Below, piece after piece: positions 1 to 10,358 of a stretch of 64,000 nucleotides of DNA (position 1 is the first letter of the stretch; each line of letters begins with the position of its first letter). The DNA comes from Aquipseudomonas alcaligenes (GTDB lineage Bacteria > Pseudomonadota > Gammaproteobacteria > Pseudomonadales > Pseudomonadaceae), in NCBI RefSeq assembly GCF_900156545.1, contig NZ_FTNW01000006.1:296078-360077 (forward strand). Direction: 5' to 3'. Below the pieces are notes generated by a model. That model saw nothing but the letters and a program-made list of their open reading frames with translations. It did no database searches and was not told the origin of the DNA. The translations under genes were made by a program, and so were the position numbers.

Positions 1-1910
1 TGGCGACCACGCCGGGAAACCGCTTGCTTGAGCTGATCGGCGAACTGTTCCAGAGGCATGGAGCCCAGGTCGACACCTTCGCGGGTACGCACAGCAACGG
101 ATCGTGTCTCAACTTCCCTGTCACCAATAACCAGGAGATAGGGAACCTTGAGCAAAGTATGCTCGCGGATTTTAAAGCCGATTTTTTCGTTTCTCAAGTC
201 CGACTTGGCACGGAATCCGCTTTGGTTGAGAGTTTTCTCGACTTCCAGGGCGAAATCAGCCTGCTTGTCGGTGATATTCATGATCACCGCCTGGGTCGGC
301 GCCAGCCAGGCCGGGAACGCACCGGCGTAGTGCTCGATGAGCATGCCGATGAAGCGCTCGAAGGAACCGAGGATGGCGCGGTGCAGCATCACCGGGCGAG
401 TGCGACTGTTGTCTTCGGCGATATAGTTGGCATCCAGGCGCTCCGGCAGGTTCGGGTCGTACTGCAGGGTGCCGCACTGCCAGTTACGGCCGAGGCAATC
501 CTTCAGGGTGAACTCGATCTTCGGGCCGTAGAAGGCCCCCTCACCCGGCTGGTATTCCCAGGCCAGACCAGACTCGTTCAGCGCATCCGCCAGCGCGGTT
601 TCGGCACGATCCCACAGCTCGTCGGAACCCACACGCTTGGCCGGACGGGTCGACAGCTTCATGGAAATGTCGGTAAAGCCGAAGTCGGCGTAGACCTGCA
701 GGGTCAGCTTGATGAAGTCGGAGGCCTCTTTCTTCACCTGCTCTTCGGTGCAGAAGATGTGCGCGTCATCCTGAGTGAAACCGCGCACGCGCATGATGCC
801 GTGCAAGGCGCCGGACGCCTCGTTGCGGTGGCAGGAGCCGAATTCGGCCATGCGCAGCGGCAGATCGCGGTAGGACTTCAGCCCCTGATTGAAGATCTGC
901 ACGTGGCACGGGCAGTTCATCGGCTTCACCGCATAGTCGCGGTTTTCCGAACTGGTAGTGAACATATTCTCGGCGTAGTTCGACCAGTGGCCGGATTTTT
1001 CCCAGAGAATGCGGTCGACCACCTGCGGCGTACGCACCTCGACGTAGCCGTTCTCGCGCTGCACCTGGCGCATGTACTGCTCCAGCACCTGGTAGACGGT
1101 CCAGCCAGCCGGATGCCAGAACACCATGCCCGGCGCCTCTTCCTGCAGGTGGAACAGGTCCAGCTGCTTGCCGATGCGGCGGTGATCGCGTTTCTCGGCC
1201 TCCTCGATGCGCTGGATGTAGGCCGCCAGCTGCTTCTTGTCCGCCCAGGCGGTGCCGTAGATACGCTGCAGCTGCTCGTTCTTCGAGTCGCCGCGCCAGT
1301 AGGCACCGGAGATCTTGGTCAGCTTGAAGGACTTGAGGAAGCGGGTATTGGGCACGTGCGGGCCACGGCACATGTCCACGTACTCTTCATGGAAGTACAG
1401 GCCCATGGCCTTCTCGTCCGGCATGTCGTCGATCAGGCGCAGCTTGTATTCCTCGCCACGCGCCTTGAACAGCTCGATGACCTCGGCACGCGGCGTCATC
1501 TTCTTGATGACGTCGTAGTCCTTGTCGATCAGCTCGGCCATGCGCTTCTCGATAGCCGCCATGTCTTCCGGCGTGAAAGGGCGATCGATGGCAATGTCGT
1601 AATAGAAGCCTTCTTCGATCACCGGACCGATAACCATCTTGGCGTTCGGATAGAGCTGCTTGACCGCATGCCCCACCAGGTGCGCACAGGAGTGGCGAAT
1701 GATCTCCAGCCCTTCCTCGTCCTTCGGCGTGATGATCTGCAGAGTCGCATCGATCTCGATCAGGTCGCAGGCATCCACCTGCTTGCCATTGACCTTGCCG
1801 GCCAACGTGGCCTTGGCCAGGCCAGCACCGATGGACTGAGCCACCTCAAGCACGGATACCGGATGATCGAACGAACGCTGACTGCCGTCGGGAAGAGTAA
1901 TGATGGGCAT
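1..1910 (-). CDS. thrS: Threonine--tRNA ligase (3' end cut by window edge)
   Basis: Class II aminoacyl-tRNA synthetase that charges tRNA-Thr in the cytoplasm. Reading down from ATG 1910 gives an open frame of 636 codons that is still open at base 1. The family is about 640 residues, so only the last few codons are missing. Order seen: an N-terminal TGS-like segment (MPIITLPDGSQRSF), the editing domain with CRGPHVP, then the catalytic core with KPMNCPCHVQIF, LRMAEFGSCHRNE and the zinc-ligand region, then the anticodon-binding domain ending VSRRGR. The start is fixed by AGGAGG directly before GCGCC-ATG. tRNA-Val and a terminator lie upstream, so thrS either reads through from the tRNA promoter or has its own promoter in 1911-2100, where I saw no clear one. 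Confidence 0.97.
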   Translation of the reverse strand, partial: MPIITLPDGSQRSFDHPVSVLEVAQSIGAGLAKATLAGKVNGKQVDACDLIEIDATLQIITPKDEEGLEIIRHSCAHLVGHAVKQLYPNAKMVIGPVIEEGFYYDIAIDRPFTPEDMAAIEKRMAELIDKDYDVIKKMTPRAEVIELFKARGEEYKLRLIDDMPDEKAMGLYFHEEYVDMCRGPHVPNTRFLKSFKLTKISGAYWRGDSKNEQLQRIYGTAWADKKQLAAYIQRIEEAEKRDHRRIGKQLDLFHLQEEAPGMVFWHPAGWTVYQVLEQYMRQVQRENGYVEVRTPQVVDRILWEKSGHWSNYAENMFTTSSENRDYAVKPMNCPCHVQIFNQGLKSYRDLPLRMAEFGSCHRNEASGALHGIMRVRGFTQDDAHIFCTEEQVKKEASDFIKLTLQVYADFGFTDISMKLSTRPAKRVGSDELWDRAETALADALNESGLAWEYQPGEGAFYGPKIEFTLKDCLGRNWQCGTLQYDPNLPERLDANYIAEDNSRTRPVMLHRAILGSFERFIGMLIEHYAGAFPAWLAPTQAVIMNITDKQADFALEVEKTLNQSGFRAKSDLRNEKIGFKIREHTLLKVPYLLVIGDREVETRSVAVRTREGVDLGSMPLEQFADQLKQAVSRRGR

Positions 1911-2102
1911 GGCGCCTCCTCTCCTAGTGGTGACCCCTACCAAAGGTCACATGGGTTGGGATGAGCCAGGAAGCGATCCGGCGGTATACCTGCCTGACGA
2001 TGGCAGGAGCCTTGCGGGCCAACCAGAACCGAACCAGAGTCACTGGAGGTAAACAGAATCGCGGATGCTTCCAGAAAGCCTATTCTCTGGCAAGCAGCCA
2101 AT

Positions 2103-2131
2103 AAAAAAGGGGTCGTATCAACGACCCCTTT
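2103..2131 (-). terminator. Intrinsic terminator after tRNA-Val
   Basis: On the minus strand a 10-bp stem (AAAGGGGTCG / CGACCCCTTT) with a 6-nt loop is followed by a T run. It sits a few bases after the tRNA-Val CCA end and before thrS. Confidence 0.85.
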
Positions 2132-2137
2132 CGGATT

Positions 2138-2214
2138 TGGTAGGCACAATTGGACTCGAACCAACGACCCCCACCATGTCAAGGTGGTGCTCTAACCAAC
2201 TGAGCTATGTGCCT
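2138..2214 (-). tRNA. tRNA-Val (anticodon GAC)
   Basis: 77-nt cloverleaf on the minus strand. The acceptor AGGCACA pairs with TGTGCCT. The anticodon stem CCACC/GGTGG encloses the loop TTGACAT (anticodon GAC). A TTCGAGT T-loop is present and CCA is encoded. It has its own strong promoter upstream and a terminator downstream, and precedes thrS. Confidence 0.97.
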
Positions 2215-2227
2215 GCAATGGAGGCGC

Positions 2228-2255
2228 ATTTTAGGGAGATTCGCCGGGGTGTCAA
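2228..2255 (-). promoter_or_regulatory. Sigma-70 promoter of tRNA-Val
   Basis: Minus strand -35 TTGACA (2250-2255), 16-nt spacer, -10 TAAAAT (2228-2233), followed by a GC-rich discriminator (GCGCC) typical of stringently controlled stable-RNA promoters. Confidence 0.85.
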
Positions 2256-2399
2256 CACCTTTTTTCGCTAAGCCTCTGAAAAAGTGGATTTTTTGCCGCA
2301 CAGCGGCACGTTGAAAATTTTGCACAGAGGCTAGCCGGCGCATTTTGACTCGGGTAGCATCCGCTCATTCCGTAAAAAATAAAGAACATAGGTTCAAAT

Positions 2400-3683
2400 A
2401 TGGCGCACACCTCCTACCCCCAGTCCTACTACGCCGCTTCGGCCAATCCGGTGCCGCAGCGCCCGGCCCTGCAGGGCGAGACCGAGACCGATGTCTGCAT
2501 CATCGGCGCCGGCTATACCGGCCTGTCCACCGCTCTGTTCCTGCTGGAGAACGGCTTCAAGGTCAGCATCGTCGAGGCGGCCAAGGTCGGCTTCGGCGCC
2601 TCCGGCCGTAACGGCGGCCAGATCGTCAACAGCTACAGCCGCGACATCGATGTGATCGAACGCACCGTCGGCCCGAAGCAGGCCCAGCTGATGGGCCAGA
2701 TGGCCTTCGAAGGCGGTCGCATCATTCGCGAGCGCATCGCCAAGTACGACATCAAGTGCGACCTGAAGGACGGTGGCGTGTTCGCCGCCTTCACGCCCAA
2801 GCAGATGAAGCACCTGGAAGCGCAGAAGAAGCTGTGGGAACGCTTCGGCCACACCCAACTGGAGATCATGGACGCCCAGCGCATCCGTGAAGTGGTCAAG
2901 ACCGAGAACTACATCGGCGGCATGCTCGACATGAGCGGCGGCCACATCCACCCGTTGAACCTGGCGCTCGGCGAAGCCGCAGCGGTGGAAAGCCTGGGTG
3001 GCGTCATCTACGAACAGAGCCCGGCCGTACGCATCGAACGCGGTGCCAACCCGGTCGTGCATACCCCCGAAGGCCGCGTGAAGGCCAAGTTCATCGTGGT
3101 CGCCGGCAACGCCTACCTGGGCAATCTGGTGCCGGAACTGGCCGCCAAGACCATGCCGTGCGGCAGCCAGGTGATCGCCACCGAGCCGCTCAGCGAAGAC
3201 GTGGCCAAGAGCCTGCTGCCGCAAGACTACTGCGTGGAAGACTGCAACTACCTGCTCGACTACTTCCGCCTGACCGGCGACCGTCGCCTGATCTATGGCG
3301 GCGGCGTGGTCTACGGGGCTAAGGACCCGGCCAACATCGAGGCGATGATCCGCCCGATGATGCTCAAGACCTTCCCGCAACTGAAAGGCGTGAAGATCGA
3401 CTACGCCTGGACCGGCAACTTCCTGCTGACCCTGTCGCGCCTGCCGCAGGTCGGCCGCATCGGCGACAACATCTACTACTCGCAAGGCTGCAGTGGCCAC
3501 GGCGTGACCTACACCCACCTGGCCGGCAAGATCCTCGCCGAAGCCCTGCGTGGCCAGGCCGAGCGTTTCGACGCCTTCGGCAGCCTGCCGCACTACCCCT
3601 TCCCGGGTGGTCGTCTGTTCCGCGTGCCCTTCACCGCCATGGGCGCCTGGTACTACAGCCTGCGCGACAAGCTGGGCCTGTAA
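2400..3683 (+). CDS. FAD-dependent gamma-glutamylputrescine oxidoreductase (PuuB/PauB type)
   Basis: 427-residue DAO-family flavoenzyme, predicted to oxidise gamma-glutamylated putrescine or a related polyamine in the glutamylation route of polyamine breakdown. The FAD-binding Rossmann motif CIIGAGYTGLSTA is near residue 33. GFGASGRNGGQ follows near residue 66, as in PuuB. QGCSGHGVTYTHLAGK near the C-terminus is the usual second flavin contact of DAO proteins. The gene stands alone, with a bidirectional terminator right after its stop. The start has only a weak ribosome-binding site, but conserved sequence begins close to it. Pseudomonads carry several PauB paralogues with different polyamine preferences; which one this is cannot be told from sequence alone. 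Confidence 0.85.
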   Translation: MAHTSYPQSYYAASANPVPQRPALQGETETDVCIIGAGYTGLSTALFLLENGFKVSIVEAAKVGFGASGRNGGQIVNSYSRDIDVIERTVGPKQAQLMGQMAFEGGRIIRERIAKYDIKCDLKDGGVFAAFTPKQMKHLEAQKKLWERFGHTQLEIMDAQRIREVVKTENYIGGMLDMSGGHIHPLNLALGEAAAVESLGGVIYEQSPAVRIERGANPVVHTPEGRVKAKFIVVAGNAYLGNLVPELAAKTMPCGSQVIATEPLSEDVAKSLLPQDYCVEDCNYLLDYFRLTGDRRLIYGGGVVYGAKDPANIEAMIRPMMLKTFPQLKGVKIDYAWTGNFLLTLSRLPQVGRIGDNIYYSQGCSGHGVTYTHLAGKILAEALRGQAERFDAFGSLPHYPFPGGRLFRVPFTAMGAWYYSLRDKLGL

Positions 3684-3700
3684 TACCGACCGCAAACAGA

Positions 3701-3725
3701 AACGGCGCCCAAGGGCGCCGTTTTT
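3701..3725. terminator. Bidirectional intrinsic terminator
   Basis: Stem AACGGCGCCC/GGGCGCCGTT with a 2-nt loop and T run, between the convergent oxidoreductase and DUF2388 genes. Confidence 0.85.
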
Positions 3726-3741
3726 CATTTCCGCAGGTCGC

Positions 3742-4047
3742 TCAGATGGCCAGGATGGCCTGAGCCAGCTGCATATCGTCCATCTGCAGCGTCGGCTGCT
3801 GGCTGCGAATGTGCAGGAAGGCCGCTTCCAGATGTGCACCACGGATGGCGCCGGCACTGGCGACGAAGCTGGCGGCATCATCCTTGGCCTCGCGCACGAT
3901 CTTGTCGTCACCGAAGCTGGACGACGTAACGTCAGTGGTGCCGTCAACCGTATTCACCAGACCATCGGTGGTCACCACAAAGCTGGTGGCACCCACCTGC
4001 AGACTGAGCCCCAACGCCACTGCGGCCAACCAGTACTTGCTGTGCAT
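3742..4047 (-). CDS. DUF2388 family exported small protein
   Basis: 101 residues with a clear N-terminal signal peptide (MHSKYWLAAVALGLSLQVGA) followed by TSFVVTTDGLV and DDAASFVASAGAIRGAHLEAA, the pattern of the Pseudomonas DUF2388 family. It is probably periplasmic or secreted; the function is unknown. The start is ATG 4047, with AGGAG nine bases upstream. Longer in-frame starts upstream lack a ribosome-binding site and would destroy the signal peptide. A weak -10-like TATAAC lies about 60 bases upstream. The gene lies downstream of the HD-GYP gene on the same strand, with no obvious terminator between them. Confidence 0.8.
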   Translation of the reverse strand: MHSKYWLAAVALGLSLQVGATSFVVTTDGLVNTVDGTTDVTSSSFGDDKIVREAKDDAASFVASAGAIRGAHLEAAFLHIRSQQPTLQMDDMQLAQAILAI

Positions 4048-4142
4048 AATGAAACTCCTGTTGCAGATGAAACTGTTGCACGAACTGTCTAATTGCATGA
4101 TCAAGTTATAGCAGGGTTGCACGCAAGTGCAGAAGGCGCACC

Positions 4143-5213
4143 CTAGGGCTGCGACGGCCCATAGTCCTCCATGGCGCCGAACGTATCGGAAAATTGTTCG
4201 CGGATACGCAGCATCTCCGGCAGGGCCTGCCTGAAGGGCTCCATCAGGCCCGGATCGAAATGACTGCCGGCATGCGCCTCGATATGACTCACGGCAGCCT
4301 CGACCGTCCAGGCCTTCTTGTAGGGGCGCTCGGTCGTCAGAGCATCGAACACATCGGCCAGCGCGGCGATACGCGCCATCAGCGGAATCGCCTCCCCCTT
4401 GAGCCCGGAGGGATATCCCGTCCCATCCCACTTTTCGTGGTGACACAGGGCAATGGCCCAGGCGCTCTGCAGCAGGTCATCACTGTGCTGACCGATGATG
4501 TCGGCACCGATTCGCGGATGCCGCCGCATGACCTGCCACTCATCCTCGGTCAGCTTGCCGGGCTTGAGCAAGATATGATCGGGAATACCGATCTTGCCCA
4601 CATCGTGCATGGGCGATGCGTTGTAGAGAATTTCCACCGTCTTTTCGCCAAGACCGGCAGCAATCCCGATCAGGCGGCAAAAGTGGCTCATGCGAATAAT
4701 GTGATTGCCGGTTTCGTTATCACGGAACTCCGCCGCACGCCCGAGCCGACGAATGATCTGCTGACGGGTATTGAACAGGTCTGCAGTGCGCTCCCGAACC
4801 TGACGGGCCAGTTCGCGATTCTGGTCGTAAAGCGCGAGGTGCGTTCGCACACGCGCCAGCACGATCGCAGGATTGACCGGCTTGGTGATGTAGTCGACCG
4901 CGCCAAGCTCCAGGCCATGCCGTTCATCCTCGACCTCGCTCATGGCGGTCACAAAGATGACAGGAATATCGCGAGTCTCCGGGTTGTCTTTGAGTCGCCG
5001 GCATACCTCGTAGCCATTGATCCCCGGCATCATGATATCGAGCAGAATCAAATCCGGAGGATTGCCCGAACACACGATTTTCAGTGCTTTTTCCCCATTG
5101 AGGGCAATCCTGGTGTGGTAGTGCGGCAGCAGGATGCGGTTGAGGATATCGATGTTGTCGACAACATCGTCGACCACCAGGATCGTCGCCCGCGCCTCAG
5201 TGCTATCCATCAT
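4143..5213 (-). CDS. Response regulator with HD-GYP domain (putative c-di-GMP phosphodiesterase)
   Basis: 356 residues. An N-terminal receiver (about 10-125) carries the acidic pair VVDD and phospho-acceptor D59 in DLILLDIMMPG, with K111 in ITKP. A short coiled linker follows, then an HD-GYP domain (about 155-340) with H203-D204 in MHDVGKIGIPD, CHHEKWDGTGYPSG (GYP at 266-268) and the downstream ALADVFDALTTERPYK motif. HD-GYP proteins of this RpfG-like layout hydrolyse cyclic di-GMP, and all metal-ligand motifs are present. Its ATG overlaps the stop of the upstream hybrid kinase by four bases (ATGA), so the two are translationally coupled and probably form a cognate pair. Base composition is less GC-rich than in the neighbouring dusA-tal block. 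Confidence 0.88.
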   Translation of the reverse strand: MMDSTEARATILVVDDVVDNIDILNRILLPHYHTRIALNGEKALKIVCSGNPPDLILLDIMMPGINGYEVCRRLKDNPETRDIPVIFVTAMSEVEDERHGLELGAVDYITKPVNPAIVLARVRTHLALYDQNRELARQVRERTADLFNTRQQIIRRLGRAAEFRDNETGNHIIRMSHFCRLIGIAAGLGEKTVEILYNASPMHDVGKIGIPDHILLKPGKLTEDEWQVMRRHPRIGADIIGQHSDDLLQSAWAIALCHHEKWDGTGYPSGLKGEAIPLMARIAALADVFDALTTERPYKKAWTVEAAVSHIEAHAGSHFDPGLMEPFRQALPEMLRIREQFSDTFGAMEDYGPSQP

Positions 5214-8200
5214 GCCCCCTTGCCCGTACTCAGTGACTGGCGCAGCGACGCCAGTCCATCCAGCGCCTCCTCGTATGCATAACGGCCGATAAGCTCCGCG
5301 AGGATGCTGGCCTCATGTCCGTACCCCAGAGCCTCGAGCGCTGGCAACACTGGCTCCAGAACCTGCATCGATTCGCCATCATCCTTACGCAGGAGCGTTT
5401 CCAGCCGGCCGAGGCATGCCACGAGTGTCGCGCTATCCATCTCGCCGGCAGGTTGCTGCCTTGAGCCGGCGGGCTCGGCGTCAGCGGACCGGAGCCCCGC
5501 TCTGATCGAATCGACCAACCTGCGAAGATCCTGCTCTACACGTGTCAGCAGTGTTTCAAACTCGAAGCCCTCACGCTTGTGGCGCAACATGCTTTCGAGA
5601 TCGCCGGCCCGCTGGGCCAGCTCGCGAGCCCCAATGTTGCCTGCCAGCCCCTTGAGCGAATGAACCAGACGCTCTGCTGCGCCACGCTCACCAGCCAGCA
5701 GCGCCTGCCGAACCCGTGCGATGGAGCCCTGCTCGGAATCACAGAAGCGCTCCAGCAGCCTGCGCAACAGAGCGCTATCACCTGCCAGGCGTTGCAATGC
5801 ACTTTCCAGTTCAAGCCCCTCGATGACCGGCACCAACGGGCCTGGCTCTGGCACCACCACCGGAGACTGCACCCCATGCCCCTTGATCCAGCGACTGAGC
5901 GTGATGAACAACTGACCGACATCCAGCGGCTTGGCAATGTGTTCGTTCATGCCCGCATCCAGACAACGCTGTCTGTCACCCGCCATGGCATTGGCCGTCA
6001 TGGCCAGGATCGGTAGCTGCGCCATGCCGGGCAACTGCCGGATGCGCTGGGTGGCCTCGAAGCCATCCATCACCGGCATCTGGCAGTCCATCAGCACGCC
6101 GTCATACGCCCTCTGCACGACCATGGCCAACGCCTGCGCACCATTACTGGCGACATCCACGCGAATGCCGGCTCGCCCGAGAATCTCAACCGTCATTTCC
6201 TGGTTGACCAGGTTATCCTCGACCAGAAGCAAATGGGCTCCGGAGAGCTGCCGCTGTGCCCATTCGACCTCCTGCGCAACCTCGCGCCGTCTGGGCCTGG
6301 CCAGGGCCTCGCGCCCAAAAGCATTGAGGATGCTATCCAGCAGCGTAGAAGGCGTTACGGGCTTGACCAGCACATCCTGGACTTCCAGTTCACCCAAGCA
6401 CTCTCTCAGTTCATCACGACTGTATGCGGTCACCATGATGAACAAGGGAGTGTCAGCGATCTGCTCATCGCCACGAATACGCCGCAATGCCTCGACACCA
6501 TCAACGCCTGGCATCATCCAGTCCATCAGCACCAGACGGAACGGTTTGCCGGCCGCATGTGCCTGCTCAAGCTTGTCGATGGCCTGCACTGCGGAGGCGG
6601 CGCTGTCGACCTGAAACCTCAGGGAGGTCAGCATACTGGTGAGAATCTCCCGGGCGGTGGCATTGTCATCCACCACCAGCACCGGCATGCCCAACAGATC
6701 ATCCATGCCGATGATCAGCTGACGCTGCTCCTTCTGCAGCCCGAACGGCGCACGGAAATAGAAGCTGCTGCCAATACCGGGTTCCGAGTCAACGCCGATA
6801 TCGCCGCCCATCAACTGCACCAGACGCTGGCAGATCGTGAGCCCCAGGCCGGTGCCGCCGTATTTGCGCGATGTCGAGCTGTCGGCCTGGGTAAACGCCC
6901 TGAACAACCGGGAAATCTGCTCAGCGCTCATACCGATGCCCGTGTCCTGTACCTCGAAATACAGCCAGACTCTGCCATCACTTTCCTGTTCCGGACGGAT
7001 GCACAGAGTGACCTCACCACGCTCGGTGAATTTCAGCGCGTTACTGAGCAGATTGTTGAGGACCTGCCCCAGGCGCAGAGGATCACCCACCAACCCGGTA
7101 GGCACGTCGGTAGCGATATCGAACAACAGTTCCAGTCCCTTCTCCTGAGCCTTGAGCGTCGCCTGGTCAACCAGACCACTGAGCACATCCTCGAGAAAGA
7201 AATCGACCTGTTCGAAGTGCATGCGGCCGGCCTCGATCTTCGAAAAGTCGAGAATGTCGTTGATGATGCCGAGCAGTCCCTGCGCAGCCGTCTGGATCTT
7301 TTCGACATAGTTGCGCTGACGCCCATCCAGCCCGCTATCCAACGCCAGATGAGCCATGCCCATGATGACATTCATAGGCGTACGGATCTCATGGCTCATG
7401 TTGGCCAAAAAGTCCGACTTGAGGCGCGTCGCCTCCTCAGCCAACTCCTTGGCGTGCGCCTGATCGAGCTCCGCCTGCTTCTGCGCGCTGATATCGATCA
7501 GCGTGCCCACCAAGCCGGCTGTACGACCATCACTGCCCTTGTAGCTGGAGAGGCAGTAGATTGCCGGGTGCAGCTGACCATCAGACAGCGGGATGCGCAC
7601 CTCGGCAACATGGCTGCCGCCATCGCGAATAACCTTTTGATTGGCCTCCTGGTAAGTCGGCAGGTCCTCGGCCGGAAGTGCTGCAAACTGCAGGACGGTG
7701 CGCCCGAGCAACTCTTCTCGACGTACCCCGAAGGTGTCGAGGAAGGACTGATTGAAATCGATGTAACGCATATCGGCGTCTTTCACGAACACCGGATAAG
7801 GCAAGGTATCAAGCAGCACGCGCTGGAAAGCGAGCTGATCGGATATCTGCCGGTCAAGGCGTTTACGCTCGCTGATATCGCGAATGGTCACGCAAGCACA
7901 GGGGCTGCGACCCTCAATCATCGGCAAACGGGTAAGTCCCAGTTCTACCGGGAACTCGCTACCCTGACGATCGACCGCACGAAAATCGCCACTGATGCTG
8001 CCCATGGCTCGAGACCGGTTGGATCTCATGAACGTGGCTCGCATCTGCGCATGCGCAGGGCGAACACTCAAAGGCACCAGCTCATCGACGCAGAGACCCA
8101 GCATGGCCCCATGGACGTAGCCGAATTGCTGATGGGCCTTCGGATTGGCAATCAGGATGGTACCCGCTTCGTCCACTACCAGCATGCCATCAGGCGCGAA

Positions 8201-9031
8201 TTCGATGATCTGCCGGTACCAGGCTTCAGCCTCGGAAAACTGTCGGCGCTGACAGTCGAGCTCCCGCATGGCGTCACGATAACGGCACAACGCCCGACTC
8301 AGATCACCAATCTCCGACTGTTCCTCGGCATGTTGGTAATGAATATCGAGCTGGCCGTGCAGCAGGTGATCGGTCGCCGCCGTCATATAGACCAGTGGCT
8401 TCAGCACGCGCCGATGATAGAAGCTGCGCAACACCAGTGCGACCAGCAGCAACCCTCCAAGAGTCAGGAGCACGGCAAAGTACATGGCTATGCGAGCATG
8501 TCGCTCAACCTTATTGACCTCAACTAGCCCACGCTCATGCAATGCCTGCTCGATGGCCATCAGCGGCTCCAGAGCCGCCAGAGAAACCTGCTGGTACTCC
8601 TGCCCGAACACCCTTTCAATCGCCTGCTTCCAGTCACCTTCGCGCGCCAGTGCGAATGCCTGCAGTTCATGCTCTGCCATCAGGGCAGATTTATCCCGGG
8701 CCTCCAGTACCTGCAGCACCTGACTCTCCGGCATGCGCTGAATAACGAAACCCTGTACCAACTTGTCAAAGTCATGAGCAGACGCCCGAAGCGCCTGATA
8801 GGTAAGGTAGTAAGCTTCCTCGGTAGTACTCACATAGCTGCGAACCGCCATGGTGCGCTGGTGCGAGAGCAACTGCAGGTGGTTGATTGCATCTCCAGCA
8901 CGATGCAATTGGTCAACCTCTGTGCGGTAACGATCATTCAGATCAAAAGCCAGCCAGACCGAGGCACACGCACTCATCAACAGAGCGACCACCAACCAGG
9001 TCAGCAAATTGCTAATTCTCGCGAGTTTCAC
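5210..9031 (-). CDS. Hybrid sensor histidine kinase, HAMP-PAS-PAS-HK-REC-REC-HPt
   Basis: 1273 residues. The first membrane helix is about 8-30, a helical periplasmic region runs about 31-178, and the second helix is about 180-203. HAMP (204-257), PAS 1 (about 265-390, with its PAC end TIRDISERK) and PAS 2 (about 400-517) follow. HisKA has H547 in FLANMSHEIRTP. The HATPase has NLLSNALKF, DTGIGM and GGTGLGL. Receiver 1 has D837 and receiver 2 D982 (VLMDCQMPVMDG). A C-terminal HPt has H1124 in VHSLKGLAGNIG. All phosphorelay residues are present, so the chain His-Asp-His to the HD-GYP regulator encoded next is plausible. The start is GTG 9031; an in-frame TGA nine bases upstream excludes a longer protein. 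The periplasmic ligand is unknown. Confidence 0.92.
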   Translation of the reverse strand: MKLARISNLLTWLVVALLMSACASVWLAFDLNDRYRTEVDQLHRAGDAINHLQLLSHQRTMAVRSYVSTTEEAYYLTYQALRASAHDFDKLVQGFVIQRMPESQVLQVLEARDKSALMAEHELQAFALAREGDWKQAIERVFGQEYQQVSLAALEPLMAIEQALHERGLVEVNKVERHARIAMYFAVLLTLGGLLLVALVLRSFYHRRVLKPLVYMTAATDHLLHGQLDIHYQHAEEQSEIGDLSRALCRYRDAMRELDCQRRQFSEAEAWYRQIIEFAPDGMLVVDEAGTILIANPKAHQQFGYVHGAMLGLCVDELVPLSVRPAHAQMRATFMRSNRSRAMGSISGDFRAVDRQGSEFPVELGLTRLPMIEGRSPCACVTIRDISERKRLDRQISDQLAFQRVLLDTLPYPVFVKDADMRYIDFNQSFLDTFGVRREELLGRTVLQFAALPAEDLPTYQEANQKVIRDGGSHVAEVRIPLSDGQLHPAIYCLSSYKGSDGRTAGLVGTLIDISAQKQAELDQAHAKELAEEATRLKSDFLANMSHEIRTPMNVIMGMAHLALDSGLDGRQRNYVEKIQTAAQGLLGIINDILDFSKIEAGRMHFEQVDFFLEDVLSGLVDQATLKAQEKGLELLFDIATDVPTGLVGDPLRLGQVLNNLLSNALKFTERGEVTLCIRPEQESDGRVWLYFEVQDTGIGMSAEQISRLFRAFTQADSSTSRKYGGTGLGLTICQRLVQLMGGDIGVDSEPGIGSSFYFRAPFGLQKEQRQLIIGMDDLLGMPVLVVDDNATAREILTSMLTSLRFQVDSAASAVQAIDKLEQAHAAGKPFRLVLMDWMMPGVDGVEALRRIRGDEQIADTPLFIMVTAYSRDELRECLGELEVQDVLVKPVTPSTLLDSILNAFGREALARPRRREVAQEVEWAQRQLSGAHLLLVEDNLVNQEMTVEILGRAGIRVDVASNGAQALAMVVQRAYDGVLMDCQMPVMDGFEATQRIRQLPGMAQLPILAMTANAMAGDRQRCLDAGMNEHIAKPLDVGQLFITLSRWIKGHGVQSPVVVPEPGPLVPVIEGLELESALQRLAGDSALLRRLLERFCDSEQGSIARVRQALLAGERGAAERLVHSLKGLAGNIGARELAQRAGDLESMLRHKREGFEFETLLTRVEQDLRRLVDSIRAGLRSADAEPAGSRQQPAGEMDSATLVACLGRLETLLRKDDGESMQVLEPVLPALEALGYGHEASILAELIGRYAYEEALDGLASLRQSLSTGKGA

Positions 9032-9253
9032 TCGGCATCATCCCTAGGCAGTTGTTACCGCCCTGTATAGCTCAGAGCCGCGATCGATTGAAATCCGATT
9101 GCCAACTCTGCCCCCGGGTTCAAGGGGGCCCATTGGAAGTTGGCCGTGCCAACCGTCTGCGCATGCGCCCACTCCCCACGTGAGGCGGGGGCACACCACT
9201 GTATACTGCCCATCTTTGCCGGTACGCCTGCCGGACTCGCCGAACTCGAAACG

Positions 9254-10234
<981 letters not shown>

Positions 10235-10358
10235 AACGGTCATTCCAGCGCGCGTGGCAGCGCTTCTCTCCCCCAGCAGCGGAAAAGCCCGAGCCAGACG
10301 TTGAAGCGCCCCGCGTGGCTCGGGTAAGGTCGGGGTCATGTAACGACAGGGCCTCGTC

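Noticed and set aside
24..1964. 646-codon plus-strand open frame over thrS
   Set aside because: Shadow of thrS, which has all catalytic motifs and a strong ribosome-binding site on the other strand; the shadow product has no recognisable domain.
1937..2182. 81-codon minus-strand frame between thrS and tRNA-Val
   Set aside because: Runs through the tRNA and its terminator; composition is not coding.
6233..8527. 764-codon plus-strand open frame over the hybrid kinase
   Set aside because: Antisense shadow; the minus strand encodes a complete, motif-bearing kinase across the same bases.
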